64,000 nucleotides of DNA. It comes from Enterobacter sp. ENT03. Lineage in GTDB: Bacteria > Pseudomonadota > Gammaproteobacteria > Enterobacterales > Enterobacteriaceae. The position numbers and the translations under genes are program-made. The notes beneath the pieces were generated by a model, which searched no databases, had not been told where the DNA came from, and saw only the letters and a list, made by a program, of their open reading frames with translations. How positions within the stretch are numbered: the first letter of the stretch is position 1; the number at the start of each line of letters is the position of its first letter. Location of the stretch: positions 86,153 through 150,152 of the forward strand of contig NZ_JAHUXA010000012.1 in assembly GCF_019218745.1 (NCBI RefSeq), in the 5' to 3' direction. Positions 27,176 to 35,652 of this stretch are shown here, in pieces.

Positions 27176-27713
27176 GCCGGATGGTCGTCGAAAGCAGGTA
27201 AAAGGGGCGCCATGGTAGCAAACCAGACGCTAAAAATCTGTTTATTTTTCAGGCAATTCCCGTTGAGTATTGACAAAACAGCTCGGTCACTCAACGTATA
27301 AAAAAATGCTTTTTCCACGTTATATTTATGACGGCATTTTCATCATTTATGCGGTTTTAAAACGAAATAATAAATACGCTGGCAATCCATGGCTGAACGT
27401 CCCGCTACGGTGGAATATATTTTCATATTTAAGCACCGCTAAAATACGTTGTAGAGAAAGAATGAAAATAACATTAAAGGGTATTTTATTCCTCTTTGGT
27501 CAGTAAGGGTTTTATCGCTTGTGGCGCGGGTTATGCTGCTAACATGGCATAATATGCTGATGTTTTTATTTAAGGTGGCGAACAATTGCGACCATGGCGA
27601 AACTATCCGCGATTAAAGGCGAACATGATTGACATTAAAAATCAGAGTGAAAAAGGGTATTACGAATGCTATAAAACTATTGACCCCCCTCTGACGTATT
27701 AGCAGGCCTGTTT
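27176..27713. other. AT-rich intergenic region between divergent signalling genes
   Basis: These 538 bases separate the divergent diguanylate cyclase and chemoreceptor genes. They are clearly richer in A+T than the flanks. I see no convincing gene: the only open frame of any length begins at a TTG (27270), lacks a Shine-Dalgarno sequence and has no recognisable content. No flagellar sigma-28 promoter was clear. The region presumably holds both promoters. Confidence 0.5.
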
Positions 27714-28886
27714 ATGCTTAAACATATTAGTGTTCGAACCTTCATTATGTTATTTCTGCTGGGCATATTTGCTATCATGGAAATAATAGTGATCGCTATC
27801 TCAAAAGACACCGCACTGATAACCATGTTGAGTATTTTATGGTTGATAACGCTCAGCTTATTATGGGCCTATATGACGTTTTATTTAGTCTCGCCCATTA
27901 ATACCGTTAAAAAAAGTATTGATGAGGTCATCGCCGGTAACTTATCGATTACTATCCCGATTTTCGGCAACAACTGTGCGGGGCGCTTGATCCCCGGCAT
28001 CAACCATCTTTCCAGTAATATCGCCACCCTGGTGAGAGAAATCCGCGCATCGTCGCAGGCGGCGATGGATCTCTCCGGGCAGTTGCACTCCCGTAGCGCT
28101 GACCTGTCGGTAAAAACTGAAGAGCAGTCTGCCGCGCTGATCCAGACGGCCTCCAGCATGGAGCAGATGGCGGCAAGCACGAAAAATAATGCGGAAAATA
28201 CCCAGCTTGCCACGCGCTGCGCCAGTAATGCGACGGGCAGCGCGCGTAAAGGCGGCGAGCTGATGGATCAGGTATCAAGCAACATGCAGTCGATTACGGA
28301 CTGCGCCCAGCAAATGACCGATATTATCGCCATGATCGACGGTATCGCCTTCCAGACCAATATTCTGGCGCTGAACGCCGCGGTGGAAGCGGCCCGCGCC
28401 GGCGATCACGGTAAAGGTTTTTCGGTGGTGGCGGGCGAGGTCAGAACGCTTGCGCACCGCAGCGCCGAAGCGGCTAAAAGTATTAAGTCGCTGATCGCGG
28501 TGACGACGGAAAACGTCAGCCAGGGCGCGCGCGTGGTGGACGAAGCCAGCAAAAATATGCGGGAGATCGTCGCCGGTGCGGGACAGGTGAGCCAGTTTAT
28601 GGATGAGATTTCGGTTTCGACGCTGCAACAGGAAAAAGGCATCGCGCAGATCACCCTGGCGTTGTCGGAGCTGGAGAAACTGACGCAAAGCAACGTCACC
28701 ATGGTGGACGAGTTGTCTGGATCAGCCGACGTGCTGAAAAGCCAGGTGCTTGAATTGCAGGGCAGAACGCGCAGCTTCCGACTGGAAAATACCCCGCCGT
28801 CGGTCGCGCAAACGCCCGCGCCATTTCTTCATAAAATTCAGCGCACTGGCACCTTTTCTGATTGCTTAACCCCCGCAGACGGCTAG
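27714..28886 (+). CDS. Methyl-accepting chemotaxis-type protein with minimal periplasmic loop
   Basis: This 390-residue protein has two hydrophobic helices at about residues 8-31 and 38-62 with only a handful of residues between them, so there is essentially no periplasmic ligand domain. A HAMP-like stretch follows ([20 protein letters not shown]). The long coiled-coil signalling domain has the conserved hairpin tip [20 protein letters not shown] at about 210-230. The C-terminus ends CLTPADG, so the NWETF-type CheR tether of the major Tsr/Tar receptors is missing. It should still contact CheA/CheW. The ligand may be sensed inside the membrane or cytoplasm. It overlaps nothing functional; zntB begins 36 bases later. 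Confidence 0.9.
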   Translation: MLKHISVRTFIMLFLLGIFAIMEIIVIAISKDTALITMLSILWLITLSLLWAYMTFYLVSPINTVKKSIDEVIAGNLSITIPIFGNNCAGRLIPGINHLSSNIATLVREIRASSQAAMDLSGQLHSRSADLSVKTEEQSAALIQTASSMEQMAASTKNNAENTQLATRCASNATGSARKGGELMDQVSSNMQSITDCAQQMTDIIAMIDGIAFQTNILALNAAVEAARAGDHGKGFSVVAGEVRTLAHRSAEAAKSIKSLIAVTTENVSQGARVVDEASKNMREIVAGAGQVSQFMDEISVSTLQQEKGIAQITLALSELEKLTQSNVTMVDELSGSADVLKSQVLELQGRTRSFRLENTPPSVAQTPAPFLHKIQRTGTFSDCLTPADG

Positions 28887-28921
28887 ACTGTTTCCATTAC
28901 AGTGCTGAAGGCGGAGGGGTC

Positions 28922-29905
28922 GTGGAAGCAATTAAGGGATCGGACGTTAACGTTCCGGATGCAGTCTATGCCTGGCTGCTCGACGGCAAAGGGGGCGTAA
29001 AAACGCTCAGTGATGGCGACGTTATTGACGAACAGCATCCATGCTGGCTGCACCTCAACTATACCAATCAGGAGAGCGCGGCCTGGCTTGCGACCACGCC
29101 GTTACTGCCCAACAATGTGCGGGATGCGCTCGCGGGCGACAGCCTGCGGCCACGGGTCAGCCGGGTAGGCGAGGGGACGCTCATCACGCTGCGCTGCATT
29201 AATGGCAGCACCGATGAACGTCCGGACCAGCTGGTGGCGATGCGCTTATATATGGATGAGCGGCTGATCGTCTCGACGCGGCAACGTAAAGTGCTGGCAC
29301 TGGACGACATTGTGCACGATTTACAAGAAGGCACCGGGCCGACGGATGTCGGCGGCTGGCTCGTGGATGTCTGTGATGCGCTGACCGATCATGCCAGTGA
29401 ATTTATTGAAGTGCTGCACGACAAAATTATCGACCTGGAAGATAACCTGCTCGATCAGCAAATCCCCCCGCGCGGCTTCCTGGCCCTGCTGCGCAAACAG
29501 CTGATCGTGATGCGGCGTTATATGGCACCGCAACGGGATGTTTATGCCCGTCTCGCCAGTGAACGTTTCCCGTGGATGAATGACGATCAGCGTCGGCGGA
29601 TGCAGGATATTTCTGACCGTCTGGGGCGCGGGCTGGATGAAATTGACGCCTGTATCGCCCGCACGGGCGTGATGACCGATGAAATCACCCAGGTGATGCA
29701 GGAGTCGTTGTCACGGCGCAGCTACACCATGTCGCTGATGGCGATGGTGTTTTTACCCAGCACCTTTTTGACCGGGCTGTTTGGCGTCAACCTTGGCGGA
29801 ATTCCGGGGGGCGGCTGGCATCTGGGTTTTGCGATCTTCTGCCTGATGTTGGTGGTACTGATCGGGGGTGTTACCTGGTGGTTACATCGTAGTAAATGGC
29901 TGTAA
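28922..29905 (+). CDS. zntB: ZntB, zinc transporter of the CorA superfamily
   Basis: This 327-residue protein is nearly identical to E. coli ZntB. A large cytoplasmic N-terminal domain is followed by two C-terminal transmembrane helices ([19 protein letters not shown] and [16 protein letters not shown]), with the family loop GVN in place of CorA's GMN. The GTG at 28922 is taken as start because GGAGGGG lies directly upstream and it gives the exact E. coli length. It forms a pentamer that moves zinc across the inner membrane. It is followed by fnrS, as in E. coli. Confidence 0.96.
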   Translation: MEAIKGSDVNVPDAVYAWLLDGKGGVKTLSDGDVIDEQHPCWLHLNYTNQESAAWLATTPLLPNNVRDALAGDSLRPRVSRVGEGTLITLRCINGSTDERPDQLVAMRLYMDERLIVSTRQRKVLALDDIVHDLQEGTGPTDVGGWLVDVCDALTDHASEFIEVLHDKIIDLEDNLLDQQIPPRGFLALLRKQLIVMRRYMAPQRDVYARLASERFPWMNDDQRRRMQDISDRLGRGLDEIDACIARTGVMTDEITQVMQESLSRRSYTMSLMAMVFLPSTFLTGLFGVNLGGIPGGGWHLGFAIFCLMLVVLIGGVTWWLHRSKWL

Positions 29906-29951
29906 ATTTTAACGTTTTTAACAAAATGCAAACATGAAAAGGCCATCTTAG

Positions 29952-29965
29952 TTGAGCGAAATCAA
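29952..29965 (+). promoter_or_regulatory. FNR box of fnrS
   Basis: TTGAG-CGAA-ATCAA is one mismatch from the FNR consensus TTGAT-N4-ATCAA. Its centre lies about 42 bases before the fnrS start, the class II activator position, and a TATCTT -10 stands at 29991-29996. Confidence 0.88.
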
Positions 29966-30000
29966 TAAAACGCCGGTTCATTCAGGGCACTATCTTTCCC

Positions 30001-30124
30001 GCAGGTGAATGCAACGTCAAGCGATGGGCGTTGCGCTCCATATTGTCTTACTTCCTTTTTTTTGAATTACTGCATAGCACAATTGATTCGTACGACGCCG
30101 ACTTTAAAGAGTCGGCTTTTTTTT
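30001..30124 (+). ncRNA. fnrS: FnrS, anaerobically induced Hfq-dependent small RNA
   Basis: The sequence from GCAGGTGAATGCAACGTCAA to the terminator follows the E. coli FnrS RNA almost base for base, including the central GCGATGGGCGTTGCGCTCC loop region and the U-rich stretch. It ends in the hairpin GCCGAC...GTCGGC with eight T residues (30097-30124). It lies between zntB and dbpA, as in E. coli, with an FNR box correctly placed. FnrS represses mRNAs for aerobic metabolism and oxidative stress proteins (such as sodB, maeA, gpmA) during anaerobiosis. Confidence 0.95.
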
Positions 30125-30181
30125 GCCTCTTTTCCATGAGCTTCTACCCTTAAAGGACGATTTGTTCATGCGGAGGTAACC

Positions 30182-30331
30182 ATGTCCCGTCTCAATCTGT
30201 TTAATCCTGTTGATACACTGCCCACCGATCCGATCCCCGTCGACCCGGTTCCGGTGCCCGATCCTATCCCTCGCCCACAGCCATTACCCGACCCGCCGCC
30301 AGACGAGGTACCGATTAAATTGTCGCGTTGA
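30182..30331 (+). CDS. Proline-rich small protein, 49 residues
   Basis: ATG 30182 has GGAGG five bases upstream (30171-30175) and opens a 49-codon frame ending TGA 30329-30331. Of 49 residues 16 are proline, mostly in xP and DP pairs (PIPVDPVPVPDPIP), with an acidic centre and a basic end (IKLSR). There is no signal peptide or membrane helix. It sits between the fnrS terminator and dbpA, 62 bases before the latter. A small ORF in this place is plausible in relatives, but I do not recognise a named one with certainty. The strong ribosome site is the main support. Function unknown. Confidence 0.6.
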   Translation: MSRLNLFNPVDTLPTDPIPVDPVPVPDPIPRPQPLPDPPPDEVPIKLSR

Positions 30332-30393
30332 GAGGGCAGATCTGAGAGGATACGCGCCTGCACAACCCAGGCCTTTTATCGCGAGAATATACT

Positions 30394-31767
30394 GTGACCG
30401 TTTTTTCATCTCTGAATGCACTGCCCGCCGCCCAGATCGAGAACCTTAACGAACTGGGCTATTTAACCATGACACCCGTCCAGGCGGCCGCGCTCCCTGC
30501 GATCCTCGCCGGGAAAGATGTCCGCGTGCAGGCAAAAACCGGGAGCGGAAAAACGGCGGCCTTTGGTTTAGGACTGTTGCAGCACGTTGACGCCAGCCGT
30601 TTTCAGACGCAGTCGCTGATTTTATGCCCGACCCGTGAACTGGCGGATCAGGTCGCCAGCGAGCTGCGCCGTCTGGCGCGTTTTATGCCGAACATTAAGA
30701 TCCTGACATTGTGCGGCGGCCAGCCGTTTGGCGCGCAGCGCGATTCGCTGCAACATGCGCCGCATATTATCGTCGCCACGCCGGGGCGTTTACTGGATCA
30801 CCTGCAAAAGCACACCGTGTCGCTCGAACACCTGCAAACGCTGGTGATGGATGAAGCCGATCGCATGCTCGATATGGGCTTCAGCGATGCCATTGACGCA
30901 GTGATCCGCTTTGCGCCAGCGTCGCGCCAGACGCTACTGTTTTCCGCCACCTGGCCGGACGCCATTGCCGCCATCAGCGGGCGCGTGCAGCGCGATCCGC
31001 AAACCATCGAAATTGATACCGTCGACGATCTGCCTGCCGTTGAACAGCAGTTCTTCGAAGTTTCCCGCAACGGCAAAATCGGTCTGCTGCAAAAACTGCT
31101 CAGCGAGCACCGCCCGGCGTCCTGCGTGGTGTTCTGTAACACCAAAAAAGATTGTCAGGAAGTCTGCGATGCGCTGAACGAAGCAGGGCAGGACGCGCTG
31201 GCGCTGCATGGCGATCTGGAACAGCGCGACCGCGATCAGACACTGGTGCGCTTTGCCAATGGCAGCGCCCGCATCCTGGTGGCGACCGACGTGGCGGCCC
31301 GCGGGCTGGACATCAAATCCCTTGAGCTGGTGGTGAACTACGAGCTGGCGTGGGATCCGGAAGTGCACGTGCACCGTATTGGCCGTACCGCCCGTGCCGG
31401 TAACAGTGGACTGGCAATCAGCCTCTGCGCGCCGGAAGAAGCCCAGCGCGCCAATATTCTGTCGGAAATGCTGCAACTGAAGCTGAACTGGCTCAGCGCA
31501 CCCGCGAACGTGAAGGTAGTCCCGCTGGAAGCAGAAATGGCGACGCTGTGCATTGATGGCGGTAAAAAAGCCAAAATGCGTGCCGGGGATGTACTGGGCG
31601 CGATGACCGGTGATATGGGGCTGGACGGGGCAGACATCGGCAAAATTACTATTCATCCGGCGCATGTCTATGTGGCGGTGCGTCAGGGCGTGGCACGTCA
31701 GGCGTGGAAACAGTTCCAGAGCGGGAAAATCAAAGGCAAAACCTGCCGCGTGCGTTTACTGAAGTAG
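30394..31767 (+). CDS. dbpA: DbpA, DEAD-box ATP-dependent RNA helicase for 23S rRNA
   Basis: This 457-residue protein equals E. coli DbpA. The Q motif region is TPVQAAALP, motif I is AKTGSGKT, motif II is DEAD (VMDEADRMLD), motif III is SAT, and motif VI is HRIGRTARAG. The C-terminal RNA-binding domain (GKIKGKTCRVRLLK end) recognises hairpin 92 of 23S rRNA. It acts in large-subunit assembly. The start codon is GTG at 30394 with only a weak Shine-Dalgarno. It converges on ttcA. Confidence 0.97.
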   Translation: MTVFSSLNALPAAQIENLNELGYLTMTPVQAAALPAILAGKDVRVQAKTGSGKTAAFGLGLLQHVDASRFQTQSLILCPTRELADQVASELRRLARFMPNIKILTLCGGQPFGAQRDSLQHAPHIIVATPGRLLDHLQKHTVSLEHLQTLVMDEADRMLDMGFSDAIDAVIRFAPASRQTLLFSATWPDAIAAISGRVQRDPQTIEIDTVDDLPAVEQQFFEVSRNGKIGLLQKLLSEHRPASCVVFCNTKKDCQEVCDALNEAGQDALALHGDLEQRDRDQTLVRFANGSARILVATDVAARGLDIKSLELVVNYELAWDPEVHVHRIGRTARAGNSGLAISLCAPEEAQRANILSEMLQLKLNWLSAPANVKVVPLEAEMATLCIDGGKKAKMRAGDVLGAMTGDMGLDGADIGKITIHPAHVYVAVRQGVARQAWKQFQSGKIKGKTCRVRLLK

Positions 31768-31775
31768 CAATTCAC

Positions 31776-31803
31776 GCCTCTCTGGCCATGTGACCAGAGA
31801 GGC
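31776..31803. terminator. Hairpin between dbpA and ttcA
   Basis: GCCTCTCTGG and CCAGAGAGGC form a ten-pair perfect stem with an eight-base loop in the 42 bases between convergent stops. No strong T-run follows on either side, so it may work in both directions with partial efficiency. Confidence 0.6.
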
Positions 31804-31809
31804 GGCACC

Positions 31810-32745
31810 TCATTTCACTTCGATAACGTTAAGGCGCAGTTCGTCGAGCTGTGCCTCGTCGTCTTCCGGCTGCCAGCCCACCGGTTGCAGCGGAATGGAT
31901 TCGCGATCGAACGCCAGATCGCCGCCATCCACCACCTCAGAACCGTGGGTAATGCCTTTAAAGTCAAACAGACGGGTATCGTTCAGGTGCGACGGCACCA
32001 CGTTCTGCATGGCGCTGAACATGGTTTCCAGGCGGCCAGGATAGCGTTTATCCCAGTCCCGCAGCATGTCGCCAATCACCTGACGTTGCAGATTCGGCTG
32101 TGAGCCGCACAGGTTGCACGGAATAATCGGGTAGCCTTTCGCCTCGGCAAAACGCTCAATGTCTTTCTCGCGGCAGTAGGCCAGTGGACGGATCACAATA
32201 TGCTTGCCGTCGTCGCTCATCAGCTTCGGCGGCATGCCTTTCATTTTGCCGCCGTAGAACATATTCAGGAACAGCGTTTGCAGAATGTCGTCGCGATGAT
32301 GGCCGAGGGCGATTTTCGTGGCGCCCAGCTCAGTGGCGGTACGATAAAGAATGCCACGACGCAGACGCGAACAGAGTGAACAGGTGGTTTTACCTTCCGG
32401 GATCTTCTCTTTGACGATGCCGTAGGTATTTTCCTCAACGATTTTATATTCCACTCCAAGCTGTTCGAGATATTCAGGAAGAATATGACCCGGGAAACCA
32501 GGCTGTTTCTGGTCGAGGTTAACCGCCACCAGCGAAAAATTGACCGGCGCGCTCTGCTGCAGATTGCGCAGGATCTCCAGCATGGTGTAGCTGTCTTTGC
32601 CGCCTGACAGACACACCATAATGCGATCGCCTTCTTCAATCATGTTGAAGTCTGCAATGGCTTCACCCACATTGCGGCGCAGACGCTTCTGGAGTTTGTT
32701 CAGGTTGTACTGTTCTTTTTTGTTAACTTCTTGATTTTGTTGCAT
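31810..32745 (-). CDS. ttcA: TtcA, tRNA cytidine-32 2-sulfurtransferase
   Basis: This 311-residue protein is nearly identical to E. coli TtcA. The PP-loop is SGGKDSYT, and the two CxxC pairs (CSLCSRL, CNLCGSQ) hold the [4Fe-4S] cluster and the sulfur-transfer cysteines. It makes 2-thiocytidine at tRNA position 32, using ATP and a sulfur donor. The 5' end of ttcA is the known chromosomal target of Rac prophage in E. coli, and here an integrase remnant begins 82 bases upstream of the ATG. The gene itself is intact. Confidence 0.97.
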   Translation of the reverse strand: MQQNQEVNKKEQYNLNKLQKRLRRNVGEAIADFNMIEEGDRIMVCLSGGKDSYTMLEILRNLQQSAPVNFSLVAVNLDQKQPGFPGHILPEYLEQLGVEYKIVEENTYGIVKEKIPEGKTTCSLCSRLRRGILYRTATELGATKIALGHHRDDILQTLFLNMFYGGKMKGMPPKLMSDDGKHIVIRPLAYCREKDIERFAEAKGYPIIPCNLCGSQPNLQRQVIGDMLRDWDKRYPGRLETMFSAMQNVVPSHLNDTRLFDFKGITHGSEVVDGGDLAFDRESIPLQPVGWQPEDDEAQLDELRLNVIEVK

Positions 32746-32827
32746 TAATTACTACCTTTGGCACCAGGATGGGCATACAGGGGCAAACTTTTTAAAATGC
32801 CAGCTTGTCGTCAAGCATGAGCACGGG

Positions 32828-33090
32828 TCAGCCATTTAACTCTTCAATCCACGCACCGTAGATGTCATAAACCCTTTGCGCGTTTCCGTGCTCCATCTGG
32901 CTCGCTATAAAAGACGGATCCGCACGGGCTGAAAAAGCCATCAGGAAAAAGTATGTTGCGTATGGTACGGATTGCGCCGACGAATGCCAGCACGTTTTAT
33001 CACTGCGTTGAATTTGGGATCAATACTCGATAAAGAGTAGTCGGTTTTTGCTCGCTTTTTCGCACCCTGGGTATAAATAGCCCCATCCAA
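32828..33090 (-). pseudogene. Tyrosine integrase C-terminal remnant, frameshifted
   Basis: Read on the minus strand from about 33090, one frame gives IDPKFNAVIKRAG and then RRRNPYHTQHTFS, the Arg-region and HxxR-like box of phage integrases (normally YHTRHTF, here with Q for R). It then stops near 32941. A second frame continues the protein: LMAFSARADPSFIASQMEHG, then VYDIYGAWIEE with the catalytic-type tyrosine, and a TGA at 32828-32830. A frameshift near 32941-32950 therefore joins the two halves. The order of motifs is that of a lambda/Rac-type integrase and its place beside ttcA suits a prophage scar. Everything upstream of about 33090 is unrecognisable. It cannot be active. Confidence 0.72.
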
Positions 33091-33195
33091 AGATTGATGA
33101 GGCGATTGTCGTATACTTTGAGTTTTTCTATTACGCGTGAGTGAACGGCTCTCCGACGATGGGATAAGGATTAATATACGGGATCCTGTAGAAAA

Positions 33196-33615
33196 TTATG
33201 GTGAGATATTGGTCACGGACTGGATTTTCCAGGAGCCGTTTTCTAACACGAAGCAGTCAGCAACCACATGTTTTTTATCGTTACCGAAAGCGACGTAAAC
33301 ATGGGTGCAGACCGGGTCCAGTTCCGATGAAATCACGCTGACGTTATTCCAGTCTGTATTGAAATCCTGCGCCTTGATGAACATGTCCGCGTCCGCTACG
33401 TCCTTGTCTTCGCTATCGCCGGTGTACATTGCTTTCAGGTCATCAATGGTTTTTTTCGTGACGTACGGGGCCAGCCCCTTAAAATCGGTAAGGGGTGTTT
33501 TATCCTGCTGTAGCTGCCCCATATACCACTGATTGAATTTAAGGGCGGTTTCTTCAGGCCCGGATGCAGAAGCCAGCAGCGGAATAAAAAATGCTATGAG
33601 ACTGAGTGTTTTCAT
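33196..33615 (-). CDS. Secreted DUF3828-like protein, candidate immunity partner
   Basis: This 139-residue protein has a clear signal peptide (MKTLSLIAFFIPLLASASG). A small mature domain follows, with the YMGQLQQDK, YVTKKTIDDL and AFGNDKKHVVADC patterns that I associate with the DUF3828 family. The start codon follows the stop of the upstream amidase-like gene with no intervening base (TAA then ATG), so the two are translationally coupled. A periplasmic partner encoded right after a cell-wall hydrolase is the layout of an immunity protein. That role is inference; DUF3828 proteins have no settled function. The 3' end is followed by the integrase wreck. Confidence 0.7.
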   Translation of the reverse strand: MKTLSLIAFFIPLLASASGPEETALKFNQWYMGQLQQDKTPLTDFKGLAPYVTKKTIDDLKAMYTGDSEDKDVADADMFIKAQDFNTDWNNVSVISSELDPVCTHVYVAFGNDKKHVVADCFVLENGSWKIQSVTNISP

Positions 33616-33975
33616 TTAATCGTGCCTGTAGATAGCGTAAGAGGGGCGAACTTTTCTGTATTCCTCTCCGGGATACATGCCGTGCTGCTGCTTAAAATCA
33701 CTCATCCATTGCTGACCATCGTAGATGCAGGCGTGACCAATGGGATGATGCTGCGTTGGCTGGATAACGGCAATATCTCCCTCGACAGGGGAGCCGTATA
33801 CCTGGTGAAACCCTGCAAGCCTTAAATTACTCCCCATATCTCTGGCGTAATGCGTATTTTGCAGAGGCGCACCACCAGCGCGTACTGCTCTTGAAACAAA
33901 TTCAGCACATCGCCCCTGGCTGCCACCAAGTGCGTGTAATCTTGCGTATGTTGCAGCCCTGTGAGCATTCCACAT
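33616..33975 (-). CDS. CHAP/NlpC-like amidase, candidate toxin of an orphan effector pair
   Basis: This 119-residue protein has the layout of a papain-like cell-wall amidase. The candidate nucleophile is Cys23 in GSQGRCAEFVSRA at the head of a helix, and a GDIAV strand follows. The candidate histidine is His81 in the IGHACIYDG strand, with QWMSDFKQ following, a pattern typical of CHAP and type VI amidase effectors. No signal peptide is present, so it would need a secretion system or phage lysis to reach murein. AAGGGAAG lies seven bases before ATG 33975. No other T6SS gene is in the window. Alternatives are a phage endolysin fragment or a housekeeping amidase. Confidence 0.68.
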   Translation of the reverse strand: MWNAHRAATYARLHALGGSQGRCAEFVSRAVRAGGAPLQNTHYARDMGSNLRLAGFHQVYGSPVEGDIAVIQPTQHHPIGHACIYDGQQWMSDFKQQHGMYPGEEYRKVRPSYAIYRHD

Positions 33976-34319
33976 AATCTTCCCTTGTGATTATTGTTTG
34001 AAAAGTATGAACATACGCTCATCAGGTACTTAATTCTGTAATTAATTTTATAATATATATACATTTATTTGGCTGGTGAATCGAATCATCTGAATTAATA
34101 TAAAATTATTATCTTACTGTTTCATTAACATCGCCTGATTACTCCTCCCGACTGCGGCATCATTTTATATCAGCAGTACAAAAAAATAGTCACTGCCTCA
34201 TTAATTATATTTCGTGATTAAGATAAATCGATAACCCCCGTTATTATCTGCCCACTTCAGCAGAGCACCACAATAACGTTTTGCTGTGACATTTATTTAA
34301 CTCCATACAGGTAATTATT
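33976..34319. other. AT-rich promoter region of the second fimbrial operon
   Basis: These 344 bases lie between the divergent amidase-like gene and the major pilin and are markedly AT-rich. I see no coding frame with support. No pair of long inverted repeats like the fim switch and no GATC pair like the pap switch was found, so phase variation by either known mechanism is not evident. H-NS/Lrp-type control would be usual for such a region, but no site can be pointed to. Confidence 0.5.
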
Positions 34320-34844
34320 ATGAACAGAAAAATCATGATCAGTGCATTAATTGGTATTGCACTGTGTTCCGCACAAACCATGGTTCATGCGGCAGACGGT
34401 ACTATTAATTTTACCGGCGAAATTGTGGCTGCCGGTTGTGATATTAATGGCGGCACGACCCCGGCGATCGATGTTGATTTAGGCCGCGTATCGGCATCGT
34501 CATTTAGCGGCGTCGGCTCCACCTCGTCGCCAACGCAATTTACGATTTCGCTTAGTCAATGTCCGTCCACCTTTACCAGCGCTACCGTGAAATTTGATGG
34601 CCAGCCCGATGCCGATGATCCTGCGCTGCTGGCAGTGAGCGGCGGCGCAACCGGCGTTGGCATTGAGCTGGACGATCAGCTTGGCGCGCCAGTACCTTTA
34701 CAGGCTGCTTCCCGGAGCTACCCGATTAATGGATCCACACAGGCGCTGGACATGGTCTTTACCGCACGTTTTAAAGCAACCCAGCCTGTGGTGAGCGAAG
34801 GGGCGGCAAACGCGACATCACAATTCACCATCAATTATCAATAA
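34320..34844 (+). CDS. Major fimbrial subunit (FimA-like pilin)
   Basis: This 174-residue pilin has signal peptide MNRKIMISALIGIALC...VHA and a mature start ADGTINFTGEIVAAGCDI. The cysteine pair (AAGC and LSQC) makes the pilin disulfide, and the C-terminus is TSQFTINYQ with the penultimate tyrosine of chaperone-usher pilins. As the first gene of the operon, followed by a hairpin, it is the likely shaft subunit made in excess. The A/T-rich 5' end contrasts with the GC-rich downstream genes. Confidence 0.9.
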   Translation: MNRKIMISALIGIALCSAQTMVHAADGTINFTGEIVAAGCDINGGTTPAIDVDLGRVSASSFSGVGSTSSPTQFTISLSQCPSTFTSATVKFDGQPDADDPALLAVSGGATGVGIELDDQLGAPVPLQAASRSYPINGSTQALDMVFTARFKATQPVVSEGAANATSQFTINYQ

Positions 34845-34900
34845 CTAAAAGCGTACGCAGACAGGAACTTCCCTTGAGGCTGACATGATGCCAGTTATTA

Positions 34901-34922
34901 AGGCAGGGATGCCTGTTTTTTT
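34901..34922 (+). terminator. Attenuating hairpin after the major pilin gene
   Basis: AGGCA-GGGA-TGCCT followed by G and seven T residues forms a small intrinsic terminator between pilin and chaperone. Partial readthrough here would set the high pilin to usher ratio usual in fimbrial operons. Confidence 0.7.
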
Positions 34923-34948
34923 AATCAGTCAGGAGTCAGGGGGGCGCG

Positions 34949-35638
34949 ATGCGTTATTTTAAAATCATTTTAACGGCGGTACTGTTTTTATTATTTGTGC
35001 GCAGCCAGGCTTATGCCGGCGTGGTCACTCAGGCTACGCGGATTATTTATCAGGGCGATGCGCGCGAAGCCACGTTATTAATCAGCAATACCGATAAAAA
35101 CGAACCTTTTTTGGTGCAGTCGTGGATCGATAATAAAGGCGTGGACGGGACGCAGGCCGAAACCAGCAAACCGCCGTTTATCGTTACGCCGCCACTGTTT
35201 CGTCTGGAGGCACAGGCGGATAACAGCCTGCGGATCGTCTATACCGGTGGGGCGCTGCCCGCCGATCGTGAGTCGGTGTTCTGGCTGAACGTGAAAGCCA
35301 TTCCCCGCAGCGCCCAGTCGGGTAATGTGTTGCAGGTGGCGATCAAAACCCGCATCAAACTGTTCTGGCGACCGCAGGGGCTGGGCGCGATGCCGCCTGA
35401 GCCGCTGCGTTTCCGGCGCGACGCGCAAAGTCTGGTGGTCACCAATACCAGCCCTTACTACGTCACGTTTCAGCATCTGGACGTCGGTGGCGCGGCGGTG
35501 GCAACGGGCAGCCAGATGGTACCGCCACGCGGCACAGCCCGTTATCCGCTGGGCGCGGCCACGGGGAGTCGGGTGAACTGGCAAACGATCAATGATTTCG
35601 GGGGCGCGAGTGTCTTGCAACATGCGCCGCTGCAGTAA
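34949..35638 (+). CDS. Periplasmic fimbrial chaperone (PapD/FimC family)
   Basis: This 229-residue protein has signal peptide MRYFKIILTAVLFLLF...AYA and two Ig-like domains. Domain 1 carries the conserved arginine in TRIIYQGDAREATLLISN, the subunit-anchoring motif, and the alternating hydrophobic G1 strand near QVAIKTRIKLFWRP. The lysine and arginine pair binds the pilin C-terminus. It donates a strand to nascent pilins in the periplasm and passes them to the usher encoded next, 14 bases downstream. Confidence 0.93.
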   Translation: MRYFKIILTAVLFLLFVRSQAYAGVVTQATRIIYQGDAREATLLISNTDKNEPFLVQSWIDNKGVDGTQAETSKPPFIVTPPLFRLEAQADNSLRIVYTGGALPADRESVFWLNVKAIPRSAQSGNVLQVAIKTRIKLFWRPQGLGAMPPEPLRFRRDAQSLVVTNTSPYYVTFQHLDVGGAAVATGSQMVPPRGTARYPLGAATGSRVNWQTINDFGGASVLQHAPLQ

Positions 35639-35652
35639 GTCGGGTGGTGAGT

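Noticed and set aside
27270..27506. Possible 78-residue protein in the gap before the chemoreceptor
   Set aside because: It begins at TTG with no Shine-Dalgarno, in AT-rich DNA, and shows no recognisable domain. Not supportable as a gene.
33976..34319. Invertible promoter switch for the second fimbrial operon
   Set aside because: No pair of inverted repeats of fim-switch size and no recombinase gene nearby were seen.
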